64,000 nucleotides of DNA from Glandiceps talaboti (lineage: Eukaryota > Hemichordata > Enteropneusta > Spengelidae): the NCBI RefSeq assembly GCF_964340395.1, contig NC_135566.1, positions 15,235,001 through 15,299,000 on the forward strand. Direction: 5' to 3'. How positions within the stretch are numbered: position 1 is the first letter of the stretch; each line of letters begins with the position of its first letter. The notes below the pieces were generated by a model, which searched no databases, was not told the DNA's origin, and was given only the letters and a program-made list of their open reading frames with translations. The position numbers and the translations under genes are program-made. Positions 50,431-62,801 of the stretch are shown in pieces.

Positions 50431-50836
50431 TAGGCCAAATAATAAAAAACAGTGTGTTTCCGGATAACCCGACCGACCCCAGTTTAAGCCTCCCGACCTT
50501 AACAATATGTTTGCATGCAAAAGTTAAAATGTTCCGTGTACACCTTAATTACCTCATTTGTGTTAATTTTTTTAATCGTTTTCAGAGAAACCAGGTTTTT
50601 TGTTAGACAATAACTGTACAGTCTGCATAACGTGTTCGTCTACTTAGAACTTATAATTGTTTTCATTTACTTCTTATACCCTCTCGGAATTATTAAGACC
50701 GACAAGTTATCTTATCTTGGGTCGAAGTATTTTTTTTTTTAAATCAAAAAATAAAATAAAATAAAATTCCGATCTACTTACCCTATTTTCTGAAGTCATG
50801 TTATCGGAAACAAACATTTTTTTATATTTTGCCTTT
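50431..50836 (+). mobile_element. MITE-like element with AGGCC-type terminal inverted repeats, copy 4
   Basis: The left end is TAGGCCAAATAATAAAAAAC then GTGTGTTTCCGGATAACC. The right end is GTTATCGGAAACAAACAT…TTTTGCCTTTAA. The ends pair as inverted repeats. The left part also matches the fragment at 4573 (CCCGACC…AAGCC…CCGACC and TGCATGCAAAA). Confidence 0.75.
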
Positions 50837-51049
50837 AATAGCGACACAAAGGCAGTTTTATCTTACCTTTATACATCTTAGCATTGACTAGTTATCTGAA
50901 AACTCTAGTTATCCGAAAACTCGGCGATAAAGCAATATTTTAAGCATAGTGCTGTTCTTATTTTGAATATTTTCAGCATGTTAATTGTTTTTATTCTAAA
51001 TATCTCAGGGTCCATGCATTTTTAGCTGACTGGGGCGATATTTTTGCTG

Positions 51050-51270
51050 GGGGATCATTTTTTAAAACCACCACTTGAAGTTGGGGGGGGGGGTCATTTT
51101 GGAAAACACCACTTGAAGTGGGGAGTCACTTTGGAAAACGACAGGATAAGTGCCATTGTCGTGCCGTGAAATGACTCCTGAACATCTGTAATTTGAAAAC
51201 AAATTTTTACTACGGGAGTGGGATGCCCTCTCCTGCCCCCCCCCTCCCCCTTCTGTATTTTCCACATATG
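51050..51270. repeat. G/C-homopolymer-rich tandem region
   Basis: GGGGGGGGGTCATTTTGGAAAA then CACCACTTGAAGT.GGG repeats about twice in 60 bases (51065-51140), followed by a C run at 51235-51250. Confidence 0.55.
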
Positions 51271-51523
51271 TATTAAAACTTAAGATGAGCAAGACTTGTA
51301 GTAAAAGGATAAACTGCATAGAGACGATGTATGTTGTATAACTGGAACAGACTTTATTTATCAAAGCCCTGAGATACCCTGACGTAATTACACGTTCCAT
51401 AGATTCTAGATTTAAACATACAAAGAAAACAAAAATACCAAAGTAGATATGTATTCTCTTAATTCATACGGTGCTATAGTCACATCAGTATAGCAAGACC
51501 TATAAAATGATATGTTAGAAATG

Positions 51524-51525
51524 TG

Positions 51526-51567
<42 letters not shown>

Positions 51568-51720
51568 GGGGGGGGGGTCATTTCACTTTGGCTTTGGTCA
51601 TTGGCGCGAGGATGTGGGGGTCAGTTTGAGAAAACCCATGTTCAAATCCAATTCATCGCTCGCCCAACACCCCCATCCCCCCACACCGGTCATTTAAAAA
51701 TGCCCGGCCCCTTAAAATGA
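51524..51720. repeat. (TG)n tract followed by G- and C-runs
   Basis: TG run to about 51565, then a run of Gs and a CCCCCATCCCCCCAC segment at about 51668. Apparent frames here are low complexity. Confidence 0.85.
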
Positions 51721-52717
51721 AGGACCTTGATTCGTCCTTCCCCAAAGAATCTCAAATATACGTCATACGTTCATGCTAAGGCTTATATTAGTTTCATTTA
51801 TACTGTCTCTGAGTCACATCTAATGTTTCCACCTTTTCATCATATATTGTCAAAGATTCGCTATAATGATAGGGGATATCACCCAGTTTGACAAGGGCTC
51901 TTCAAAAGCTACACTTTTTTGCTTATTATCATTGCACGTGTTCGTTTGAAAGGTTTTCTGCAAGGTTATAAATCGCTTTACACATTGATTGAGAGATCTA
52001 ACTTATACACTAAAGCTACCTTTTTATGAATAAGCTTTGTTCAACACGAAGTTCAATAATGAGAACAGAAGCCAAATTCGCACTCACGAACAAGCATGCA
52101 GGCAAGGCACTGAATCGAAAAAAAGTGACTACTTCTCTGAATTCGCCGGCGTTTCTTTTCTAATGTTGGAAATATCATTCCCCAGAAACTACCGTCACAC
52201 TTCATATGATATAGCGTGAAATGTAAAATAAAAATTTCCGCTCGATCTGTATGCTATACAATATTCATATTCATATTATATTTTAATCAGTACACGTGTT
52301 AAATTTTCTAAATTTGTTCTTCCATATAATCCCTATGGTTAGTTCCTTTGCTACGGATTAGCTCTATTAGATTGATCCACAAATTAAACACTAAAACTCA
52401 TTTTTCGTATTAATGACTTTTCTTGGTCCAAAGTATTCATTCACATGCGACAAATATAAGCATTTGTTAATTTAGCCATTTTTGAATTTATGACTTCGCT
52501 TGAGGTACAGAGTAAGACGTTCCGGACTCGAACGCTGATCATGATTAATGTATGCATTACAACCAGAACAAATAAATCCTGAATCGCCACTTCACACCAA
52601 ACTGAACACCGACCGTAGGGCATTTAGCTCGTAAATACATTATTCATACTATTAAGCTTATGGACACTATTAAAGAATAATCAATTTCTGACATGTATGC
52701 TATATATACGTTGTAGG

Positions 52718-52960
52718 GTTTTCGGAGACCTAGTGGTTAAGCCATTTGCCTCTTATCGCTGCTGTCGGGGTTAGAACCAATTTTGAGTTTTTGGGATTAA
52801 ATTTACTACGCTGTAAGAAGAGTGTCGTTCAATTTGACTATATCTACGGAACAATGCAGGTTTCCCCGGGTATTCCGGTATCCTCCTGTACTAAAGCTGA
52901 CCCCCTGCTCCTGTTATTGGGCAAGGCCGGTGGTTGGTATATCAATAAATAAAATTAATA
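52718..52960 (+). mobile_element. tRNA-derived SINE with conserved core
   Basis: The head has an A-box-like CCTAGTGGTTAAGCC and a degraded B-box GGGTTAGAACC. The body has GTTTCCCCGGGTATTCCGGT then ATCCTCCTGTACTAA, a core word I recognise from tRNA SINEs of several invertebrates. It ends in ATAAATAAAATTAATAATTA. Confidence 0.75.
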
Positions 52961-54350
<1,390 letters not shown>

Positions 54351-55160
54351 CAGTGTGACATATATAACTACATATGAAAGGATTTATTATTTTGATTTTT
54401 CCATCAAATACGATACTGAGGAAATCTCGACATGAACAGATATAACACCAAGTTTCAGGGCGAGTCGTTAATGATGTAAATAGTATTAGGTTATGAACGA
54501 TATATCCCTATTTCCCAGTATTCAATTAAATGACTACTTATGAAATAAGATTGTTTCTTATTATTTCACGGTTTATGGTTACGCGTTCAGATCCGCGCTT
54601 TTACGTCGTAAAATATCTAAGTTGAGGTGATATTTTGGAGATATACTTAGCATTAATTCTGAGGTAGGAATCAATGGATAATACAATTCAGTAACAACAA
54701 AACGAGAGAGGGTAAAGGCTATCTAAAGCTCTCCAAAACGTTTTGATGAGCTTTTACACTGTGCACACTGTGCACATAGTATCGTCACTTAGGAAAATAT
54801 GAAACAAACTATCTCTATTGTAGTGATGAATATTTGGCAGTAATTGATATCACATCAAAAGAATCTCTGTTACAAAATACATCTCGTTTTCGAGGTTATG
54901 TTCTGCTTGGCAACATATAAAGGAATGGTCGTATAATAAGGTTCTTTCTTACATGTATTTTACTCTAAGGAGAGAGAGAGAAGTAAACCCGTGAGTGTTC
55001 AACTATCTCTGTTGTATTAACAGCGATACAATGAATCACAAATGTAGTACTTGAAATATCACTCCTTTCGAATGCATGGCTTTTGCCACAGTCCTTGCAT
55101 AGATGTACGTATCTTGTATCATGTCCACCAAGTTCAATATCCTGTTAAATGTTCCTAGAC

Positions 55161-55420
55161 TGTATGTATGTATGTATGTATGTATGTATGTATGTATGTA
55201 TGTATGTATGTATGTATGTATGTATGTATGTGTATGTGTGTGTGTACGTACGTACGTACGTACGTACGTACGTACGTATGTATGTATGTATGTATGTATG
55301 TATGTATGTATGTATGTATGTATGCATGCATGCATGCATGCATGCATGCATGCATGTATGTATGTATGTATGTATGTATGTATGTATGTATGTATGCATG
55401 CATGCATGTATGTATGTATG
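55161..55420. repeat. Compound (TATG)n/(TACG)n/(TGCA)n microsatellite
   Basis: TATG units, TACG units at about 55245-55277, TATG, then ATGC units at about 55322-55356, TATG, ATGC and TATG. The TACG and TGCA blocks are self-complementary. Confidence 0.97.
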
Positions 55421-56031
55421 AACTTGTGGGTAATATTATGCTTATGTACTGCTGATATGATGTGACAAAAAATTTTACTGTCGTCATCCAATGTAGCCCC
55501 AAAAGTAAATATTACTGATAGATCAAAATAAGAAATAACAGTAGTGGTAACAGTAACAACAAGTCTACATATTACACGCCCCTATGTGTATATACGTACA
55601 TTTCCTTTTGATTTTTTTCTGATTGAACACTCAGGTAGGTACATAAGCTTATAAGAGATATATATGACCATATAGGGGAGATTGGTTTATTCAAGTATAA
55701 AGCATTGACACTTTGAAATATACATAAAGTCTCATTGTGATATTGGTTTGTATATGCATGTGCCTGTGTGAGTAACCACTATAACAGTACTATAGTATGC
55801 AATATGCTCGCGATCGAGCTCGAGTATAGTACGGGTTCTATGATTGTTGTGTGCCAAAATAAATTTTGTGATAGCACCCTCAACGAGACAGTTGCGTGAG
55901 GTTCTGTAAAGTTCAACTAAGGTCATTAGTCGTCAGCTGTTACTGGTTGTCAAATGTTTCAGCTTGTGCAAGATCGCAAGAGTGTGTGTTTCTTATATTA
56001 GCTAAAATAATCGATAAAGTCCCGTGGTAAA
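55421..56031 (+). other. 5' flank of the MIF gene
   Basis: No clear TATA box at a plausible distance. There is a GCTCGCGATCGAGCTCGAG palindromic cluster at about 55806. Promoter and transcription start cannot be assigned. Confidence 0.4.
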
Positions 56032-56139
56032 ATGCCGACCCTTACAGTATTCACCAATGTCCCTAAAGACAAAATCCCAGAGGATTTTCTGACGACCACA
56101 ACTGACCTACTGTTCAAAATTCTAGGGAAGCCAAAACAG
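56032..56139 (+). CDS. MIF: MIF exon 1
   Basis: It encodes 36 residues, MPTLTVFTNVPKDKIPEDF through LGKPKQ. The start is the ATG that puts the catalytic proline next. The donor is CAG|GTGAGTG, phase 0. The reverse strand is also open, a shadow. Confidence 0.95.
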
Positions 56140-58964
56140 GTGAGTGGGTGAAAAGAATTGTCTGGTCTGGGCAAAACTATCTGCATAATGCATATTTCTA
56201 TTTTCGTCTGGTCCTGATTACAGACGGAGTAAGTCATCGAAACGCGTGCACCGTCTGCAAGCAGGACTAATTTTCGTCGTGTTCAGAATATTTCAAATTG
56301 CTGCAGTAGTGTAGTTAGCGGTTTTGTTTTTCTTTGCAAACCCCGTAAGAAAACAAACAGTAAAACGAGCAATAGTGAGTCACAAAATAAAATATAAAAA
56401 AGAATTACATTGTAAATAAATACAAAACTACAATTACTGCAGCCAGTTTAAACTATGTTGTCATAACTTTGTAATTACTGTGTTTAGGTTCTGACATGAC
56501 ATGACATGGTTTATACCATTCAGGATTCTCGCAAACCAGAGCTGTTAAGTGTTATTTCTTCCGCTATACTTCGAAATAAAACCAGTACAGTGGCTAGTGG
56601 GCGCGGCTCGTTAAGAACGTTGCCGTAAAACAGGCCGTGGTTTGCGACGATGGGTTTATACACTTCGCCAAACACCTCGTTAGAGAAATGAATATCTTTT
56701 ATTGCAATACTTCACATGGATGTCAAGACAACAGGTTCTAATATCGTATGACTGGAGATGACATTCAAGTTTAAAGTTTAGTTGCCTTTGTTTCATTTCA
56801 ATGACGCTCGTAATTATGCATGACCTATATATATCTTAGGAAGCTGATCTCCTATGCGTGACTTATTGTGATTGTAACGATCACCGAGCAGGGACTATCT
56901 CCCCCTGCCTCTGACTTTGGAGTGAGGCCGAACTCGAGGCTTTGATAAATAAAAGTCTATGTTCCGGTTATACAAGTTACAACATACATCGTCTCTACAC
57001 AGTTTATCCTTTTAATGGCTGATCTAAAGTTTTGATACTGTGGTCAAAAAGTGTGACACAATGAATGTGTGGTACCTTAATTTTACTTTTCGTTATCCGC
57101 TTCCAGTACAACTGTGTCCATATTATCCCGGATCAAATTATGTCATTTGGTGGGACAACTGAAGCATGTGCCAGTGTTACTCTTGCTTGTATTGGCAAAC
57201 TAGGACTTGAGGACAACAAGGGGCACACTAAGGCAGTTATGGAGCATTTACAGAGTACCTTAGGAATAAAACCAGCAAGGTAATATGAAAAATTCTACTC
57301 TCAGAGTAGTCAAAACATTTCTTGAATACAAATCTCAAATTTTCACTGACACCTCATCAACAGGGGTGTACTACAATGGGCTACTAGTATTTGTCACATC
57401 TCGGATAGTCTAGTTCCTGACGACCGTTTTCTGATTTTAAACTACATTATCTTCACACATTACATCTAGTCAATATCATTACAGAATTCTGTGCTCCCCC
57501 TACAGCGTTCATATAAACTTGGTGATGTTATTGTGTCCCCAAGTGATTTTGTACTGGAGGTGGAGTTCGGTTTTTATGTTTTTACGGTTCACAGCTGTAC
57601 CAAGTGAATATTAATGAGTGATGACTGCAGCCTGCTAATTTGTAATGGATTACTACTAAGATGTGCCATTTGCTCTTTGCCCACCATGACATTTAACGCC
57701 TAGAGTAACAACATTGACTAGACATTTGTAGGAAGTAGTCTGGTTCCTAGAATATGGTATCATTACAATTTACACCTACACTCACAGTATAGTCAAAGTC
57801 GTTACACTAGAAGTTGAGATGCACGAGATGCAATTCAAAATTCATCCACAGCCACCCACACAGTCATTACCATCATGTCTTTGTTAATCAATCACAAAAT
57901 TCTAATCAATAATGCAGTCCCTCACAAACTTAGGGTTTATTGGGGCAGTTATGTAATGACCAAATATGGTATATTTGTCAGCTCAGGATGCTTACATTTA
58001 GGTCACTGTAACAGTTTGGGTTCACTGATTGGATGAACAACTTTTTGGACTGATTGTGGCACTTTGACCAGGCGTGGTTTAGTTAGAGACCACATTGGCA
58101 TCCAGACTATGTGGGACGATAATGTAGTGTAAAATTGAAACATGGTTGTCAAGCACTAGACTACATCTCAAAAGATACACATGAAATAAACTTGAGAGAA
58201 ACATCTGGGATCTTCATGCGTGCATCCCAGGGTGGGATTCCTTCGATCAATACATATTGCTTCCTTCAACCTGCGTCTATAAAATGTTGAGAGTGTGTGA
58301 GTAGACTTTTCACAATTGCTAAAGCATGAAACCAGAGTCCATGAACAAGGTGAATGAACCTTGCAACAAGGTGATACAAGTATTTTGTCATTTTATACAA
58401 TTTACACTAACACCTGTCTATATTGATGTGATTACAATGACAAGTTGTTTACATAACACAGGGTCACCAGGTAGATTTGTCATTTTTCCACATGCAAACC
58501 ATGTTAAAGCTCAGTGTACTATAGACAAATTCAAGACAAAAGTGCATGTTGTATCCAGAAGATGAGTAGGGAATTTTCAGGTAAAAAATTGATCCATAAG
58601 TAGAGAATGTTTTCATGGGAAAAGTGGGTAGCTCACGCTCATATACCTTTCCATGAGGTAACACCCCCACCCACCCCCACCCCGGGATTTGCAGTACAGA
58701 AAAAAAGATTGAAGGTGCAAAATGTCCAACAAATATAACTCTTAACCTTGACATACTTTGCAAATCTTGGAGTTTGTTCTGTGTCCCTAATAGCATGGGT
58801 TAAAACAGTTTTATATTTTATATATTTTATTACATGTTTTTTTTTTAAATTAAAGGTAAGTTTTAACAATGTATCTTTTATTTCTTTTTTGTAGGATGTA
58901 TATTACTTTTGTTGATGTGGCTGCACAGAATGCCGGCCATAACATGACTACCTTTGCCACGTAG
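56032..58964 (+). CDS. MIF: Macrophage migration inhibitory factor (MIF), three exons, complete
   Basis: A secreted cytokine-like protein with a tautomerase fold; known MIFs form trimers. The three coding exons (108, 173, 70 bases) give 116 residues. In human MIF the first two coding exons are, from family knowledge, also 108 and 173 bases with the same phases. Numbering without Met, the tautomerase residues Pro1, Lys32, Ile64 and Tyr95 are present; position 97 is Thr rather than Asn. Cys56 is kept but the second Cys of the CXXC oxidoreductase motif is Val. PDQIMSFGGTTEAC and the NMTTFAT end are diagnostic. No signal peptide is seen, as is normal for MIF. A second copy follows about 4.3 kb downstream in the same direction. 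Confidence 0.95.
56140..57106 (+). other. Intron 1 of MIF
   Basis: The intron has a GTGAGTG donor and a TTCCAG acceptor. It contains a CGAAACGCGTGCA-type retroelement signature at about 56212-56270 (see findings). It also has a stretch ending AATAAAAGTC at about 56870-56960 that could be a piece of an LTR, though that is a weak guess. No coding sequence seen. Confidence 0.75.
57107..57279 (+). CDS. MIF: MIF exon 2
   Basis: It encodes YNCVHIIPDQIMSFGGTTEA, then ACIGKLG (Ile64 of the active site) and LGIKPAR with the last codon split. Acceptor CTTCCAG|TAC, donor AAG|GTAATA. The exon length of 173 bases leaves phase 2. Confidence 0.95.
57280..58894 (+). other. Intron 2 of MIF
   Basis: A 1.6-kb intron with donor GTAATA and acceptor TTTGTAG. 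No recognisable exon or repeat apart from a short C-rich run at about 58661-58684. ORFs here have no family signature. Confidence 0.75.
58895..58964 (+). CDS. MIF: MIF exon 3
   Basis: It completes Arg and reads MYITFVDVAAQNAGHNMTTF, then A-T-stop (TAG). The MYI.F.D…N.G.N..TFA pattern is the conserved MIF C-terminus with Tyr95. The acceptor is a T-rich tract ending TTTGTAG. Confidence 0.95.
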
Positions 58965-59138
58965 GGTTCTGCAACTTCAGTTTCAACACTCCATGGAATA
59001 TGCAAATACTGTAGTATAATGTTCATTCATGTATGATGATGTAGATTAGGCAATGCTACAACCTTGTGTGAAACATTCATGTGGTTGTACCAACATTGTA
59101 GATGACAGTATCCAGCTACATGTTTTACAAGGTTGTGA

Positions 59139-59290
59139 AATTATTATTATTATTATTATTATTATTAGACTTTATTTAAACTCGATAGACTGTTGAGCCA
59201 AAGGCTCTTCTCACACAGTGTCGAGATAAAAATATACAATATATACATTAAAAATACTAAACCATTAAAACAAATACAAGGGTGAGTAAA
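59139..59290 (-). mobile_element. Probable 3' tail of a LINE-type element, reverse orientation
   Basis: (ATT)n at 59139-59167 then AGACTTTATTTAAACTCGAT, TGTTGAGCCAAAGGCTCTTC. The reverse strand would end in (AAT)n, like CR1/L2-type LINE tails. The family was not confirmed. Confidence 0.4.
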
Positions 59291-59985
59291 ATGGCAAAAT
59301 CCTCATTACAACCCTGTACAAAGTTGTGAAATCCTCATTACAACCCTGTACAAGGTTGTGAAATCCTCATTACAACCCTGTACAAGGTTGTGAAATCCTC
59401 ATTACAACCCTGTACAAGGTTGTGAAATCCTCATTACAACCCTGTACAAAGTTGTGAAATCCTCATTACAACCCTGTACAAAGTTGTGAAATCCTCATTA
59501 CAACCCTGTACAAAGTAGTGAAATCCTCATTACAATCCTGTACAAGGTTGTGAAATCCTCATTACAACCCTGTACAAAGTTGTGAAATCCTCATTACAAC
59601 CCTGTACAAGGTTGTGAAATCCTCATTACAACCCTGTACAAGGTTGTGAAATCCTCATTACAACCCTGTACAAAGTTGTGAAATCCTCATTACAACCCTG
59701 TACAAGGTTGTGAAATCCTCATTACAACCCTGTACAAAGTTGTGAAATCCTCATTACAACCCTGTACAAGGTTGTGAAATCCTCATTACAACCCTGTACA
59801 AGGTTGTGAAATCCTCATTACAACCCTGTACAAAGTTGTGAAATCCTCATTACAACCCTGTACAAGGTTGTGAAATCCTCATTACAACCCTGTACAAAGT
59901 TGTGAAATCCTCATTACAACCCTGTACAAAGTTGTGAAATCCTCATTACAACCCTGTACAAGGTTGTGAAATCCTAATTACAACA
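59291..59985. repeat. 32-bp minisatellite, about 21 copies
   Basis: Unit GTTGTGAAATCCTCATTACA then ACCCTGTACAAG, with period exactly 32 from 59323. Copies differ mainly at one base (CAAGG or CAAAG at the junction). It lies about 330 bases past the MIF stop codon. Confidence 0.97.
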
Positions 59986-59999
59986 GTTGTACTTCATCA

Positions 60000-60193
60000 A
60001 TTTTCAGTAAATTACAGATATTAAAATCAAGTGAATAATCAGTACTGTTAAACAGCTAATGATATCAGATAGTCGACAGCAAATTTTTTTTTTTTTGGGG
60101 GGGGAGAAGAATTTGTTGAAATAAAATTTCAGTTACAGAACATGATAAATGCCTTTCCATTTGACATTTGCTTGTGTGTCACTGTATTTGTCG

Positions 60194-60228
<35 letters not shown>

Positions 60229-60880
60229 TGCATGTGAAATATTATAATATTCACTTTGATACAATAATATTTTTTATGTACTCTGGACATATTTCAATCT
60301 ATTTCTTTACCTACCGTACAATGTTTTATTAAAAATTTTGATTTCACAAGTTTCTACTTGTATGTTATAAAGTTATAAAAACACATCTGCCATCCTCCAA
60401 AGTTAAGCTCAAAAACACCCCCAAGATAACAAAATTATTACAAATTCGTAGGTACCCCTACCCTCCATGATAGGTTGGGAATCCAAAATTGTCCATAACT
60501 TTATAGATCTTCAACAATGTACCATATCTTAAGGAACATCACTGAGATAATCAGAATGATGTCATAGGAATAATTTGCTTTCAAGACAGCTGCTCTGACA
60601 CGCGTGTCACTATCATATCAACTCTGAACGCGTGAACGTCTGACCATGAACGCCGTGTGTTGCGTCGTGCTGTGACTGGATTTATTTTCTCTTCTACTCG
60701 GTTCTAGGGACAATCTGTACATTGATCGGCCCATGTAAAAAGTACAGTTATGAATAAAGGTATTACTTGAAATGGTTTCTCTATAGTGGTCTGAGGTATA
60801 CGGCATGCTTCACGACTCGGTGGCGTGATGCGTAAGGAGATAGAGTCGGACATGGCATGGCAGCAGGTTGTTTTAATACA
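60000..60880. other. Intergenic region between the MIF genes, left part
   Basis: It contains a (TG)n run at 60197-60227 and a T/G run at about 60086-60104. No gene recognised; the open frame at 60618-60806 (minus) shows no family pattern. Confidence 0.5.
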
Positions 60881-60883
60881 GTA

Positions 60884-60947
60884 ACTAGTCCTGCTTGCAT
60901 ACGGGTCGTCCCTCCGGTGTTGAGCGAAACGCGTGCAGGATTAGTTC
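60884..60947. repeat. Inverted repeat with GCGAAACGCG signature
   Basis: AACTAGTCCTGC (60884) faces GCAGGATTAGTT (60936), with CTCCGGTGTTGAGCGAAACG between, where CTC/GAG pair directly before CGAAAC. CGAAACGCGTGCA and GCAGGACTAATT are also found at about 56235-56262 in MIF intron 1. Confidence 0.5.
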
Positions 60948-61010
60948 ATATATGTGCAGCTTTATATGCATTTACGGGCATTACGTCTTTAGGGACCGGA
61001 CAGAATTTAC

Positions 61011-61160
61011 GGCAGGGGGGGGGGCCTGGGGAGAAATTATCTCTGACTTGTTTTTTTTCCTGGCCCCCCCATCCACTGTGACCAAAATTTCACAGCCCCC
61101 CCTTTCAAAAGTATAAAAATTTCATGGCCCCCCCCCCAAAAAAAAAGGAAAAAAAAGAAA
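61011..61160. repeat. G/C-homopolymer-rich dispersed repeat
   Basis: CAGGGGGGGGGGCCTGGGGA, then AAAATTTCACAGCCCCCC and AAAATTTCATGGCCCCCC, an internal near-duplication of about 37 bases, ending in an A-rich run. Confidence 0.6.
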
Positions 61161-61619
61161 AAAAGTGCGCAATATCCTGCCCCCTACAATAACTAAAAAG
61201 AGTACAAATTTTTTTGTTACTGTAGCACAACTGTAATATTTCTTTTGGTACTACTATTATGTTACTATTTCAGCCCAAACAACTTTAATAGTAGTTGTAG
61301 AGGAAGTTTTTTAGAAAACAAAACAAAATAAAACATTTTGACCATACATGTAATCATACACATGTGGTATAATCTTGTTTATTTCCCAACTAGACACCAT
61401 AAGTAGTCATCACTTAATACCTAGGCGTTTGATGTGGTGGTTTTAACTGTCATTCACTGATACATACACAGAAACACAGACACAGAGTAAACACACATTC
61501 ACATGCGTGATTTGTGAAAAACTGTAGTGGGGACATTTGTGGGGAGTATCTAAGGACATCACATCACCTACATAGTGTATTCAAATATCTATTTATACTC
61601 ATAACACAATAACTATCTA

Positions 61620-61905
61620 ATGTCAGACATTTGTGATGTCATGAAGTGCTAGCAAACTAAGGATTTTATGCACACTGAGGTCTGACAAATATAGCTTTCA
61701 CTTTCCTACACCAAATGCATTACCAATACACATGTAAATGTAAGACATTTGTGACTTCATGAAAGTGCAAAGAAATTCAGAATGTTGTGGAATACTTAGA
61801 TGTAATCAATATGCTTTCAGTTCCAAAACCATACATATTTAAACCTATAGTGTCAGGCATTTGTGACTTCATGATGAAGACAGCAAATTCAGAATTGTAT
61901 TCAAT
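61620..61905. repeat. Degenerate roughly 115-base tandem repeat, three copies
   Basis: The word ACATTTGTGA.TTCATGA recurs at about 61628, 61746 and 61858. The words around it (AAATTCAGAAT) are also shared by copies two and three. Confidence 0.55.
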
Positions 61906-62149
61906 ACACTGTACAGTGATCATATACGGCCAGAAGGCAACTACCAAAGTTAGTGCAAAGTCACTGATGAAAAAACACTTAACACCACGCAGACATCTAA
62001 ATGCTTTACAATATTTAGTACAGATAGATGCATTTGATGATGCTGAGGAGGGAAATAGTTTAATTTCACTGGTTTTAGATAGAAAGAAAGACAAGTCTTG
62101 CCTCACATCTTCAGACTCTAGTGAGTCTGAGAGTGAAACTCAAGAATAG
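61787..62149 (+). CDS. Unassigned open reading frame, 120 codons, possible gene fragment
   Basis: I do not recognise this protein. The second half reads protein-like: [20 protein letters not shown], then [20 protein letters not shown] and an acidic serine-rich end ([13 protein letters not shown]). The first half overlaps a degenerate tandem repeat, which argues against an ancient gene start there. It stops 40 bases before the (TA)n tract. It could be a terminal exon of an unlisted gene, a piece of a transposon protein, or chance. Confidence 0.3.
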   Translation: MEYLDVINMLSVPKPYIFKPIVSGICDFMMKTANSELYSIHCTVIIYGQKATTKVSAKSLMKKHLTPRRHLNALQYLVQIDAFDDAEEGNSLISLVLDRKKDKSCLTSSDSSESESETQE

Positions 62150-62187
62150 TGTCAAGGAAAGAAATAAAACACCTATCTAAATCAGGT

Positions 62188-62332
<145 letters not shown>

Positions 62333-62522
62333 CGGTGAGTATCAATCTGCTAAGACAGTGCTCTATACCGCAGTGGCAGAGCGTAATAGTTTTGGTAGTA
62401 CTGGAACTCTTTCTTGGGTGTAACTCGGAGTTTCACGCATATTGCGATCATCAGACACTCTGAGCATATATATATATATCCTTGATGGTAATTACACACT
62501 GAACCTGTTTCCACAGTACTAA

Positions 62523-62557
62523 AATGTATGTATGTATGTATACATATGTGTGTGTGT

Positions 62558-62633
<76 letters not shown>
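62523..62633. repeat. (TATG)n-(TG)n microsatellite
   Basis: Short TATG start and a TG run from about 62561 to 62633. Confidence 0.96.
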
Positions 62634-62635
<2 letters not shown>

Positions 62636-62771
62636 CCTATTCGGGATAAACATTTTGTTTGTTATCCCTATCGGTATAAACGGATACAATTTTATTTAAG
62701 ATAATTTAAAATTCTCTTCCAACGCGTATACTGAAAAAAAAATGAGGTCTCTGAGAGCATGTACATGTAGG

Positions 62772-62801
62772 CATAGACCCTCCACCAGTGGAGGGTCTAT
62801 G
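62772..62801. repeat. Perfect palindrome with 14-bp arms
   Basis: CATAGACCCTCCAC and GTGGAGGGTCTATG around a CA loop. It is about 470 bases upstream of the second MIF start codon. Confidence 0.95.

Noticed and set aside
56870-56960. Solo LTR
   Set aside because: An AATAAA and a possible TGTAACG start exist, but I could not define both ends or a target duplication.
59291-59985. CRISPR-like array
   Set aside because: Units are contiguous 32-base tandem copies with no unique spacers, in a eukaryotic genome.
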